From assembly GCF_027941955.1 (NCBI RefSeq), contig NZ_CP115960.1, positions 1,612,001-1,676,000 of the forward strand: a stretch of 64,000 nucleotides of DNA, in the 5' to 3' direction. This document shows positions 52,316 to 60,611 of this stretch, piece after piece (the stretch's first letter is position 1; every line of letters starts with the position of its first letter). The translations under genes were made by a program, and so were the position numbers. This DNA comes from Sphingomonas sp. 7/4-4 (GTDB taxonomy: Bacteria; Pseudomonadota; Alphaproteobacteria; Sphingomonadales; Sphingomonadaceae). The notes under the pieces were generated by a model. The model saw only the letters and a program-made list of their open reading frames with translations. It was not told the origin of the DNA and searched no databases.

Positions 52316-53952
52316 TTACGGGTCGTCGCTATCCTTGTCGGGATCGAAGCCGAGGGCCTTCATGCTCGTCAGCTTGTCGGGCGAAGTGACGCGGATCCCG
52401 CGGGCCCTCAGCCTGCGCACATAATCGGGCGTGATGCCGAGGCTGATCATCCCCTGATAATCGTCGATCGAGCCGTTGACCCCGAGCCTGCGCATCGCGC
52501 CGATATAGGCAGGTTCGATCCGGAGGGCGCGCGCACTGGTCAGTTCCTCGAAGTCGGATAATCCCGCGGCGCGCATGTCGCGGACATATTCGGGCGTTAT
52601 GCCCAGCGATCGCGCCTGCATCAGCTGATCGACCGTAAGGCCCGGCAGGCCCGCCTGCGCCATCGAGCGCTTGAATCCGGGCGTGATGCCGAGGGCGCGC
52701 ATCTCGATGATCTGATCGGCATCGATCTCGGAGTCCGACGCACTGGTTTGTGCGGCCGCGGCGGAGGGAGCAAGCGGGCTTCCCGCCACGCGCGCCGGCG
52801 GCGCTGCGACTGCCCCGGCCGATCCCCGGTAATCGAGCGCTGCCGGGCCCGCTGCCGCCACAGCGTGCGGTGATGCGGTCGGTGCCGATGCCGCTGCCGT
52901 CGTGCGTGTCGGTTCGGATGCGACCGACGCGGCCTGACTCGGGGCGAACGTCACCGCTGCGAGCGGCGCGGCCATGGTGAGCATGCCCGCGGCAAATCCC
53001 GCCACCCACGACTTGCCCGAACGTTGACGCGCAGGGCCGATTTCGAGCACCCGCGCCACACGCCGGTGCAGCGAGTTCTTGGCGGGCGCCACGCCATGCG
53101 CGCCGAGCAGCACCCCCGGCATTCGTGGCGCGCGACTCCGATCAGCAGCTCGGCATAATCGGGCCCGTCGATATTGGCCGCGAGCACCGCATCGTCCGCT
53201 GCTTCCTCGCGCAGCTGATGCGCTTCGCGCGCCAGCACCCAGGCCAGCGGGTTGAACCAGAAAGCCGCGGTGGCGACGCGGGCGAGCATCAGCTTGGCCC
53301 AATCGAGCTGGACGACATGGGCGAGTTCGTGCGCGATGATCGCCTCGGCCTGTTCCGGTGCGCGCGCCGCGGCGTCGCTGAGCAGGATCGTCGGCCGCAT
53401 CAATCCCCAGCTGATCGGCGAGGCGAGTTCGTCGCTCCGCAGCAAGGCCGTGCCGCTCTTGAAACCCATGCGCCGCTGCGCCCGGGCGAGCGCCGCCAGC
53501 CATTCGGGCTCGACCAGCACTTCCGCGCGCGCCCTGAGACCGACCAAACGGAACAATGCCGCGAAGGTGAGGAGGAGCAATGCCGCGGTCGGCAACAGAT
53601 AGGCGTGCCGCGCCGCCACGATCATGCTGTCGAAGAGCCGCGAAGGCGCTTCCGTGGTCTGGGTCAGCGGTTCGGCCGATGCCCTTGAGATCTGCGATGT
53701 CGGCGTCGTCGTCGTAGCCTGCGGTGCCGCGGTGTCACTCTCGACGATGTGCGTCATCGACTCGGGCAGCGGCAACGACAGCGAGGGAAGCGCCAGGCTC
53801 GCAAGCGGCAGCGCGACCAATGCGAACAATCCGAGATGCGCGATGGTCGATCGCTCGGCGGCGGATCGGCGACGCGTGAGACGCAGCAGCAACAAAGTCG
53901 CGGCGGCGACCAGCAGCGACTTGAGCGCGAGGAGCAGCACGGCCATCGTCAT
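52316..53952 (-). CDS. BlaR1-like M56 metalloprotease with C-terminal repeat sensor (one frameshift)
   Basis: 545 residues after restoring one base near 53121-53123. Membrane helices at about 4-24, 37-58 and 114-137. The zinc site is 'AIIAHELAHVVQLDWAKLML' with H-E-L-A-H at 208-212, followed by 'WVLAREAHQLREEAADDAVL' as in BlaR1/MecR1. A fourth helix lies near 'AGFAAGMLTMAAPLAAVTFA'. There is no penicillin-binding domain: after an Ala/Pro linker come four repeats, 'EMRALGITPGFKRSMAQAGL', 'ARSLGITPEYVRDMRAAGLS', 'ARALRIEPAYIGAMRRLGVN' and 'MISLGITPDYVRRLRARGIR'. BlaR1 proteases cut the BlaI repressor on signal. The start overlaps the blaI stop as ATGA. The repeats, shared with the next gene, are the likely sensor. 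Confidence 0.8.
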
Positions 53953-54331
53953 TCTCCTCCGCTCTGGGCCCGCCGCGCGCGGGCGATCATCTGTTCGAGC
54001 TCGTCCAGTTCCTTCGCATCGGGCTGCTGCGCCATCCCCAGCAATGCGCTGGCTGCACTGACCGGCGACCCGTTGAAGAAGGTGCGAACAACCTGGCCGA
54101 GTGCGGTCCGCCGCGCCTGGCTGTCAGGCAAGGTCGGTGAAAAGACGAACCCCCGCTCGCTCTCTTCGCGGCGCACGAAGCCCTTGTCCTCGAGTCGCTT
54201 CAGCATCGCGCGCACCGCCGATCCGGTGAGGCGGTCCGGCAGCGCGTCGCATATATCCGCAACGGTGCGCGATCCCCCTCATAGAGCAGGTCGACGATCT
54301 GACGTTCGCGGGGCGGCAATTGCGACAGCAT
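53949..54331 (-). CDS. blaI: BlaI/MecI-family transcriptional repressor (one frameshift)
   Basis: 127 residues after restoring one base in the C5 run at 54274-54278. The ATG at 54331 follows GAGGTAAGCC. 'LSQLPPRERQIVDLLYEGG' leads into the winged helix 'SRTVADICDALPDRLTGSAV' and 'RAMLKRLEDKGFVRREESER'; the C-terminal dimer part has 'FNGSPVSAASALLGMA' and 'ELDELEQMIARARRA'. It is a dimeric repressor cut by M56 proteases of the BlaR1 type. Two perfect BlaI-type dyads stand 16-43 bp upstream of its start, so it controls its own operon, which includes the M56 protease, the repeat protein and the receptor. No beta-lactamase gene is present here. Confidence 0.86.
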
Positions 54332-54346
54332 GGCTTACCTCGTTGA

Positions 54347-54374
54347 CTACATTTGTAGCGTGCTACATTTGTAG
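54347..54374 (-). promoter_or_regulatory. Twin BlaI-type operators
   Basis: Two copies of the palindrome CTACATTTGTAG, at 54347-54358 and 54363-54374, 16 bp apart start to start. They match the BlaI/MecI consensus TACAnnTGTA exactly and lie directly upstream of the blaI-type gene. Spacing of about one and a half helical turns puts repressor dimers on neighbouring faces. Confidence 0.9.
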
Positions 54375-54485
54375 CGCGAGTGCAAGCGGCAATTTCGGGT
54401 TCGTTCTCCGGGCGCATACGGCCACGCTCTCCATCATCCCTTTGCGGATGACGGAGCCGAAGCTTCCAGACCGAATGTTCAAGGA

Positions 54486-54572
54486 TGGTGCGGGCGGTCG
54501 GGCTCGAACCGACACTCCGATTAAGGAACGGGATTTTGAGTCCCGCGCGTCTACCAATTTCACCACGCCCGC
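54486..54572 (-). tRNA. tRNA-Leu (anticodon CAA)
   Basis: 87 bases including an encoded CCA end. The minus strand starts GCGGGCGTGGTGAAATTGGT; the acceptor stem GCGGGCG pairs with CGCCCGC. The anticodon arm is CGGGA-CTCAAAA-TCCCG, giving anticodon CAA for UUG codons. The long variable arm (GTTCCTTAATCGGAGT region) is the class II feature of leucine tRNAs, and GGTTCGAGCCC forms the T loop. Confidence 0.96.
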
Positions 54573-54656
54573 AAAGCGTTCAGCCGCATAGCGGCGGGGC
54601 GAGAGCGCTAGACGAAGGCGGCGCTGCCTGCAAGCCCGCGCCGCCCCTCCGTCGTC

Positions 54657-55073
54657 TCAGCTGAAGACTTCACCGAGATTGTTGACCCCGGCCGGATCCT
54701 TGGGATCGGGGCCGAAGCGATTCGGGCCGCGCGTCCCTTCGAGCAGCATGAACACGAACACGATCAGGCCGCCCACATAGGGAATGAAGTTCAGCAACAC
54801 GAACCAGCCCGACATGTCGCGATCATGAAAGCGACGAACCTGTACCGCGATCGACGGGACAAGGATCGCCAGATAGGCCAGTCCGAAAATGACGAGGAAC
54901 GTTGTGCTGAGCATGCCGGATCCGCTGCTGCCGAAGCCGGTGAGCACAAACACCACCGCCATCAGCGCCAGCGCGCACAGAAGAACGAACAATGTGAACA
55001 TCCAATATTCGAGCCGGCGCGAACGGCCCTGGAAATCGGCGTAACGCTTAAGCGGTAAAAGCATCCACTCCAT
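54657..55073 (-). CDS. DUF805 family membrane protein
   Basis: 138 residues from the ATG at 55073, with GGGGAAG upstream. 'MEWMLLPLKRYADFQGRSRR' followed by 'LEYWMFTLFVLL' is the standard DUF805 opening (F-x-G-R-x-x-R-x-E-Y-W). Three to four hydrophobic helices, the loop 'VRRFHDRDMSGWFVLLNFIP', and the end 'GTRGPNRFGPDPKDPAG' are all typical. Location: inner membrane. The biochemical role of DUF805 proteins is not known. It stands alone between the tRNA and the YifB gene; the 88 bp upstream hold no other gene. Confidence 0.92.
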   Translation of the reverse strand: MEWMLLPLKRYADFQGRSRRLEYWMFTLFVLLCALALMAVVFVLTGFGSSGSGMLSTTFLVIFGLAYLAILVPSIAVQVRRFHDRDMSGWFVLLNFIPYVGGLIVFVFMLLEGTRGPNRFGPDPKDPAGVNNLGEVFS

Positions 55074-55161
55074 GATTACTTCCCCTGATTTGCGGGCGCC
55101 TGTTCGCGTCCTGCCGTGAGGGAACATGAATGTGCGTGCCCTTGCAACGACAAAATGCCAT

Positions 55162-56671
55162 TCAGCTTCGTGGTGCCTGCCGCCGATAGCTCAGCGCTTC
55201 CGCCACATGGATGCGTCCGACGCCCTCGCTGCCCGCAAGATCGGCGATCGTCCGGGCCACGCGCAGCACGCGGGTATAGCCCCGCGCTGACAGCCGCATC
55301 GCTTCCGCCGCCTGGGCGAGAAGTTTCCGCCCGGGCTCGTCCGGCGTCGCGAAATCAGTGAGCAGCTCGCCCTCGGCCTCGGCATTGGTGCGCGCGGCCA
55401 CATCGCGGTAGCGCGCCGTCTGAACTGCGCGTGTGCGAGCGACGCGCGCGCCTACTTCGGCCGATCCTTCCGCCGGCGGTGGCAGCACGAGGTCGGCGGC
55501 GGTGACCGGCTGCACTTCGACGTGCAGGTCGATTCGATCGAGCAGCGGCCCCGACACCTTGGCCTGATAATCGGCGGCGCATTTCGGCGCCCGCGCGCAC
55601 GCTAGCGCGGGATCGCCGAGATGCCCGCAGCGGCACGGGTTCATCGCCGCGATCAGCTGGACCCGCGCCGGAAAGGTGACATGCGCATTGGCCCGCGCGA
55701 CGCTCACCACGCCCGCCTCGAGCGGCTGGCGCAGCGAGATCGAGCACGGCGCGCTGGAACTCGGGCAGCTCGTCGAGGAACAGCACACCCAGGTGCGCGA
55801 GACTCACTTCGCCCGGCTTGACCTTGAGCCCGCCGCCGGTGAGCGCCGCCATCGACGCCGAATGGTGCGGGCTGCGGAACGGCCGTGTCCGCGTCAGCCG
55901 CCCGCCCGACAGCGTCCCCGCGACCGACGCCACCATCGAGACTTCGAGCGCCTCGGCCGCGTCGAGCGGCGGCAATATTCCCGGCAGGCACGAAGCGAGC
56001 AGCGATTTGCCCGCGCCGGGCGGCCCGACCATGATCATATTGTGCCCGCCCGCGGCCGCGATTTCCAGCGCGCGCTTGGCGGTCTCCTGTCCCTTTACCT
56101 GCGCGAGATCCGGGCCATAGCCGGGCGTATCCATCTCGCCCGCGGGTGCCGCGGGCAGCAATTGGTTGCCCTTGAAATGGTTGAGCAGCCCGATCAGGTC
56201 GGGCGCCGCGATCACTTCGATCGAGCCGGCCCAGGCCGCCTCCGGCCCTTGCGCCACCGGACAGACCAGCCCCTTGCCCTCTTCCGACGCATGCAGCGCC
56301 GCGAGCAGCACTCCCGGCGACGGCGCGACTCGTCCGTCGAGCCCGAGCTCGCCCACCACGATATAGCCCGACAGCGTCTCGGCATCGGCCACGCCCATCG
56401 CCGCGAGCAGCGCCAGCGCGATCGGCAGATCGAAATGCGCGCCCTCCTTGGGCAGATCGGCGGGCGAGAGATTGAGGATGATCCGCTTGGGCGGCAGCGC
56501 CAGCCCGATCGCGGCGATCGCGGCGCGCACGCGCTCGCGGCTTTCCGCCACCGCCTTGTCGGGCAGCCCGACCACCACGAAGCTGGGCAGTCCCGCGACG
56601 AGATTGCACTGCACCTCGACTGCGCGCGCTTCCAGCCCCAGATAGGCCACCGTCGAAACGCTCGCGATCAT
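55162..56671 (-). CDS. YifB/ComM-family Mg-chelatase-like AAA+ ATPase (one frameshift)
   Basis: 502 residues after removing one base. The ATG at 56671 opens 'MIASVSTVAYLGLEARAVEV' and the Lon-like N-terminal domain ('IVVGELGLDGRVAPSPGVLL'). The AAA+ core has Walker A 'NMIMVGPPGAGKSLLASCLP', 'RPFRSPHHSASMAALTGGGL' and Walker B 'GVLFLDELPEF'. The frame breaks near 55735-55741; afterwards 'SLRQPLEAGVVSVARANAHV', 'LIAAMNPCRCGHLG', 'SGPLLDRIDLHVEVQPV' and 'LSARGYTRVLRVARTIADLA' complete the family pattern. ComM is a DNA helicase that helps branch migration in natural transformation. It is a single housekeeping gene here, so the break is probably a consensus error. Confidence 0.9.
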
Positions 56672-56833
56672 GCGGTTCCCCCTTGTCCTGTTCTTACCGG
56701 CTTTCGTCCGGGATGGAACAGAACTCCTCCGAAACGGCGAGATCGACGATCCGCATCCACGATGCGCCGAAGACCTGCAAATTCCGGCAGGCGATACTTG
56801 GCAGCGCCGACCCCCGTTCCCACATCCAGTGTA

Positions 56834-57161
56834 ATGGCGAACTCACACACCCGCCCCTCTCTTCCGCACGATCCTGGTCGTGCTGGGATTCGCGATCATG
56901 GCGGCGTCGCCGCTGGTCGGGATCATCCCCGGTCCCGGCGGGATCCTCGTCTTCGCGGCCGGGCTGGTGCTCGTGCTCAAGAATGCGACATGGGCGCGCC
57001 GTCACTTCGCGCGGCTCAAGCGGCGCTGGCCGCGCTTCGGCCATTATAGCGACATGGCGCTGCGCCGGCGCAGCTTCCGTCGACGGCAGCAACGTGCCAA
57101 GGATGCCGCCGAGGCCGAAGCGGAAGCCGCGCTCCTCGGTTTTCCCGCAGACCCGCGTTGA
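56834..57161 (+). CDS. Small membrane protein with Pro-Gly-rich loop (PGPGW-like; one frameshift)
   Basis: 108 residues after removing one base in the C4 run at 56854-56857; the start 'MANSHTRPLFRTILVVLGFA' then becomes continuous with 'IMAASPLVGIIPGPGGILVF' and 'AAGLVLVLKNATWARRHFAR'. Two hydrophobic segments joined by 'IPGPGG', then a basic tail 'RLKRRWPRFGHYSDMALRRR'. The layout is that of PGPGW-type small membrane proteins, whose role is unknown. It lies 162 bp from the divergent YifB gene, a gap in which I see no other gene, and ends before the terminator in front of rpmH. Confidence 0.7.
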
Positions 57162-57198
57162 CTTCGGCGACTCACCTCAGTATGGGCACCCGACACGC

Positions 57199-57222
57199 GG
57201 CCGCCCCTGTGGCGGCCCTTTT
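57199..57222 (+). terminator. Rho-independent terminator before rpmH
   Basis: Seven-base-pair GC stem GGCCGCC / GGCGGCC with loop CCTGT, followed by CTTTT. It ends the small membrane-protein transcript 27 bp before the rpmH start. Confidence 0.75.
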
Positions 57223-57248
57223 ACGTTCTAGATTCTCGAGGATGAGCG

Positions 57249-57383
57249 ATGAAGCGGACCTTTCAGCCGAGCAACTTGGTGCGTGCGCGCCGGCACGGCT
57301 TCCGCAGCCGGATGGCGACCGTCGGCGGCCGCAACGTGATCCGTGCCCGCCGCGCCCGCGGCCGCAAGAAGCTGTCGGCCTAA
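57249..57383 (+). CDS. rpmH: Ribosomal protein L34
   Basis: 44 residues, '[20 protein letters not shown]' to '[10 protein letters not shown]', essentially the textbook bacterial L34 (bL34) with its Arg/Lys-rich body. It is shorter than common ORF cut-offs. It belongs to the 50S subunit. It starts the conserved block rpmH-rnpA-yidD-yidC, found in this order across bacteria, and runs straight into rnpA. Confidence 0.98.
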   Translation: MKRTFQPSNLVRARRHGFRSRMATVGGRNVIRARRARGRKKLSA

Positions 57384-57720
57384 CCGCCGTACCGCTCGCG
57401 CGGCTCACCGAGCGCAAGCACTATCTCGCCGCCAATGCGGGGAAGCGGGCACCCATGCCTGGCTTCGTCCTGCTCGTGCGCGCGCGCGACGATGCCGATT
57501 CGACGATGCGGATCGGCATTACCGTATCCAAAAAGTCGGCAACGCGGTCGTGCGCAATCGCATGAAGCGCCGCTTCCGCGCGCTCGCGCGTGAGGTCTTG
57601 CCCGAATCGGGCATTCCGGGCGCCGATCATGTCCTGATCGGCCGGGGTAGCGGGATCGAGCGCGATTATGCCGATCTCAAGGCCGAGCTGGCCAAGGCAT
57701 GCGCGAAGCTCGCCAGATGA
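57380..57720 (+). CDS. rnpA: Ribonuclease P protein component (one frameshift, start unclear)
   Basis: About 113 residues after restoring one base. First part '[20 protein letters not shown]' and '[20 protein letters not shown]', then 'GITVSKK'; at 57530-57536 one base is missing, and the next frame reads '[20 protein letters not shown]' with the R-N-R-x-x-R-x-x-R RNA-binding signature. It is the protein subunit of RNase P, which matures tRNA 5' ends, and is essential, so the break must be a consensus error. No ATG, GTG or TTG lies in frame near the expected start; the frame reads CTA ACC GCC at 57380, overlapping the rpmH stop, so another base error at the start is possible. The end overlaps yidD as ATGA. 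Confidence 0.88.
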
Positions 57721-57929
57721 TCGCGCGCCTCTTGATCCTGATCGCGCGGGGCTGGCAGCTCGGTCCCTCGCTCATCCTGCCGCCCAGCTGCCGCTACGCG
57801 CCCAGCTGTTCGGCCTATGCAATCGAGGCGCTCCGCCGCTATGGAGCGCTCAAGGGCGGCTGGCTGGCCGCACGGCGCATCCTGCGCTGCCATCCATGGG
57901 GCGGGCACGGCTACGATCCCGTGCCATGA
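57717..57929 (+). CDS. yidD: Membrane protein insertion efficiency factor YidD
   Basis: 70 residues from the ATG at 57717, overlapping the rnpA stop. 'LILPPSCRYAPSCSAYAIEA' and 'LRRYGALKGGWLAARRILRC' then 'HPWGGHGYDPVP' are the conserved YidD core with its cysteines (C-R-Y-x-P-S-C-S). An amphipathic N-terminal helix holds it at the inner membrane. It assists YidC in inserting membrane proteins and lies 22 bp before yidC. Confidence 0.97.
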   Translation: MIARLLILIARGWQLGPSLILPPSCRYAPSCSAYAIEALRRYGALKGGWLAARRILRCHPWGGHGYDPVP

Positions 57930-57951
57930 CGGACTTTCCGGGGACTATTCG

Positions 57952-59670
57952 GTGAAACACGACCAAAAGAATTTCGTGATCTTTGCAGTGCTGGCCGCAC
58001 TGATCCTGTTCGGCTGGCCGCAGATCGCGCACTGGATCTTCCCGCAGCAGCAGCCCGCGCCGGTCACGATCGAGGGCGGCAAGACCAAGGTCGTCCCCAA
58101 TCCCGGCGCCGATCCAGCCGGCGATTCGCCCAAGGCGCTGCGTGATCGCCAGATCGTGCTCGCCGAGACGCCGCGCGTGGCGATCGAAACGCCCAAGCTG
58201 CGCGGCTCGATCAACCTCAAGGGCGCGCGCCTCGACGATCTCGTCCTCAGTCAATATGCCGAGACCGTCGCCAAGAATTCGCCGCCCATCCGCCTGCTCT
58301 CGCCGAGCGGCGCCAAGGGCGCCTATTTCGCGCAGTTCGGCTGGCAGGGTGCGGGCGTCCAGGCACCTGGCCCGGACACGATCTGGCAGGCGAGCGGCAC
58401 CAGGCTGACTCCCACCACCCCGGTCACGCTCACTTCGCGGAGCCCGACAGGCCAGCTGTTCCGCATCGAGCTGTCGGTCGATGACAACTACATGTTCAAC
58501 ATCCGCCAGACGGTGGCGAATACCGGCACCACGCCGGTGTCGGTCACGCCGTTCGCACTCGTCTCGCGCGCCGAGCGTTCGGTCGATCCCGATCAATGGG
58601 CGGCGCATGTCGGCCCGATCGCAATCTCCCAGGGTGCGGCGAACTACGTCAACTGGAAGGACGTCGAAGGGACGCCGCAGCAATTCAGCACCACCGGCGG
58701 CTGGGTCGGCTATACCGATCATTACTGGCTGACCGCATTGGTCCCCGATCAGCGCGTGCCGGTCCAGCTCCAGCAACGCGGCGAATCCTGGAAATCCTAT
58801 CAGGCCGATTATCGCCTCGCCGAGCCGCTCAACCTCGCGCCGGGCAAGAAGATCACCTATAACAGCCGCTTCTTCGCCGGTGCGAAGGAAGTGAAGCTCC
58901 TCGACAAATATCAGGACGAGCTGGGCATCGTGCAGTTCGATCGCGCGATCGACTGGGGCTGGTACGGCATCATCGAACAGCCGATCTTCTATTATCTCGA
59001 CTGGCTGTTCCGTCTCGTCGGCAATTTCGGCGGCGCGATCATCCTGCTGACGATCACCATCCGCCTGCTGCTCTTCCCGATCGCCCAGCGCCAGTTCGCC
59101 TCGATGGCAGCCATGCGCGCGGTGCAGCCCAAGATGAAGGCGCTGCAGGAACGCTACAAGGACGATAAGCAGCGCCAGCAGCAGGAGATCATGAAGCTGT
59201 ACAAGGAAGAGAAGGTCAATCCGCTCGCCGGCTGCCTTCCGATCGTGATCCAGATCCCGATCATGTTCGCATTGTACAAGGTGCTGCTGCTCACGATCGA
59301 AATGCGCCACCAGCCCTTCGTCGGCTGGATCCAGGATCTGTCGGCGCCCGATCCGCTGACTCCGCTCAACCTGTTCGGGCTGCTCGCCTTTACGCCGCCG
59401 CACTTCATCGCGATCGGCGTGATTCCGATCCTGCTCGGCATCTCGATGTACTTCCAGTTCAAGCTCAACCCGGCGCCGATGGACGATATGCAGAAGCAGA
59501 TCTTCAGCATCATGCCGTGGATGATGATGTTCCTGATGGCGCCCTTCGCGGTGGGCCTGCAGGTGTACTGGATCACGTCGAACGTGCTGACGATCGCGCA
59601 GCAATGGCTGCTCTACAAGCGGCACCCGTCGCTCAAGGAGCCGGTCAAGAAGGAAGCGAAGGCGAAGTGA
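57952..59670 (+). CDS. yidC: Membrane protein insertase YidC
   Basis: 572 residues from a GTG at 57952 with GGGGAC upstream; the open frame further upstream is yidD read out of frame. First helix 'NFVIFAVLAALILFGWPQIA', then the large periplasmic beta domain (about 60-340) and the five conserved helices: 'WYGIIEQPIFYYLDWLFRLV', 'GGAIILLTITIRLLLFPIAQ' with the active-site Arg, 'NPLAGCLPIVIQIPIMFALY', 'FIAIGVIPILLGISMYFQFK', 'IFSIMPWMMMFLMAPFAVGL'. It inserts inner-membrane proteins with or without SecYEG. Intact over 1.7 kb. The last four bases overlap engB (GTGA). Confidence 0.97.
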   Translation: MKHDQKNFVIFAVLAALILFGWPQIAHWIFPQQQPAPVTIEGGKTKVVPNPGADPAGDSPKALRDRQIVLAETPRVAIETPKLRGSINLKGARLDDLVLSQYAETVAKNSPPIRLLSPSGAKGAYFAQFGWQGAGVQAPGPDTIWQASGTRLTPTTPVTLTSRSPTGQLFRIELSVDDNYMFNIRQTVANTGTTPVSVTPFALVSRAERSVDPDQWAAHVGPIAISQGAANYVNWKDVEGTPQQFSTTGGWVGYTDHYWLTALVPDQRVPVQLQQRGESWKSYQADYRLAEPLNLAPGKKITYNSRFFAGAKEVKLLDKYQDELGIVQFDRAIDWGWYGIIEQPIFYYLDWLFRLVGNFGGAIILLTITIRLLLFPIAQRQFASMAAMRAVQPKMKALQERYKDDKQRQQQEIMKLYKEEKVNPLAGCLPIVIQIPIMFALYKVLLLTIEMRHQPFVGWIQDLSAPDPLTPLNLFGLLAFTPPHFIAIGVIPILLGISMYFQFKLNPAPMDDMQKQIFSIMPWMMMFLMAPFAVGLQVYWITSNVLTIAQQWLLYKRHPSLKEPVKKEAKAK

Positions 59671-60305
59671 GCGGCTTCACCGACGATCAGATCGAGGCCG
59701 CGCGAAAGATCTTCGCCGGCCCGATCGCTTTCCTGAAGTCGGCGCCCAAGCTCGAGCATCTGCCGAACCCGGTGGTGCCCGAGGTTGCGTTCGCCGGCCG
59801 ATCGAACGTGGGCAAGTCGTCGCTGCTCAATGCGCTCGCCAATCGCAACGGCCTGGCGCGCACTTCGAACACGCCGGGGCGCACGCAGGAGCTCAACTTC
59901 TTCGACGTCGGCGAGCCGCTCAAATTCCGCCTCGTCGACATGCCCGGCTATGGCTTCGCCAAGGCGCCCAAGGACATGCAGCGCCAGTGGCGCTATCTGG
60001 TGAACGACTTCCTGCGCGGCCGCGACGTGCTCAAGCGCGCATTGGTGCTGATCGACTCGCGCCACGGGATCAAGGACGTCGACAACGAGATCCTCGACAT
60101 GCTCGACAGCGCCGCGGTCAGCTACCGGATCGTCCTGACCAAGACCGACAAGATCAAGGCGACCGAACTCGCCGAGGTCCGCGAACGCACCGAGGCCGAA
60201 GCCCGCAAACGCCCCGCCGCACACCCCGATATCATCGCCACCTCGAGCGAGAAGGGCATGGGCCTCCCCGAATTGCGCGCTGCCGTGCTGGAGGCCCTGG
60301 GTTGA
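59667..60305 (+). CDS. engB: Ribosome biogenesis GTP-binding protein EngB/YihA
   Basis: 212 residues from the GTG at 59667, overlapping the yidC stop as GTGA. G1 is 'VAFAGRSNVGKSSLLNALAN', G2 around 'ARTSNTPGRTQELNFFDVG', G3 'LVDMPGYGFAKAPKDMQRQW', G4 'LTKTDKIKATELAE' and G5 'IIATSSEKGMGLPELR'. It is a TRAFAC GTPase needed for assembly of the large ribosomal subunit. The yidC-engB order is a common alphaproteobacterial arrangement. The frame is intact and it is the last gene of the block; no clear terminator follows. Confidence 0.96.
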   Translation: MSGFTDDQIEAARKIFAGPIAFLKSAPKLEHLPNPVVPEVAFAGRSNVGKSSLLNALANRNGLARTSNTPGRTQELNFFDVGEPLKFRLVDMPGYGFAKAPKDMQRQWRYLVNDFLRGRDVLKRALVLIDSRHGIKDVDNEILDMLDSAAVSYRIVLTKTDKIKATELAEVRERTEAEARKRPAAHPDIIATSSEKGMGLPELRAAVLEALG

Positions 60306-60611
60306 GCCCAGAGGCGATCGATCGTCTCCGCACCGCCTTGCAGGCGACCCGGCAGTCCTGACAGCTTTGGTGGACGAGGTTCGGGCGGCCGCCAAGGCGG
60401 CGCTCGTAGCTTGAGTTGCGCCGCCCCTTTCGCCGCGCCATGCTAGCCGAGGGAAACGATGACCGATGGGGGCTATCGCGCCGACAAGCTGAGACAGGGG
60501 TACAATGGCGGAACAGCTATTGATCTTGGGCGGCGCTCTGTCATTCACGGATGCGCCGGGGCCGCTTCAGCCAAGAGGAATACGAATGTCCATGCTTGCA
60601 GTAGCGCATCC
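60306..60611. other. 306-bp gap before the GH2 gene
   Basis: No credible gene. The GH2 frame is open from an ATG at 60459, but the extra 51 residues look random and a proper export signal starts at 60612. The stretch marks the change from housekeeping to carbohydrate-use genes. I see none of the ACCGGTGTCA operators here. Confidence 0.6.

Noticed and set aside
52316..54331. A beta-lactam resistance operon
   Set aside because: BlaI and M56 genes are present, but the protease has no penicillin-binding domain and there is no beta-lactamase gene nearby.
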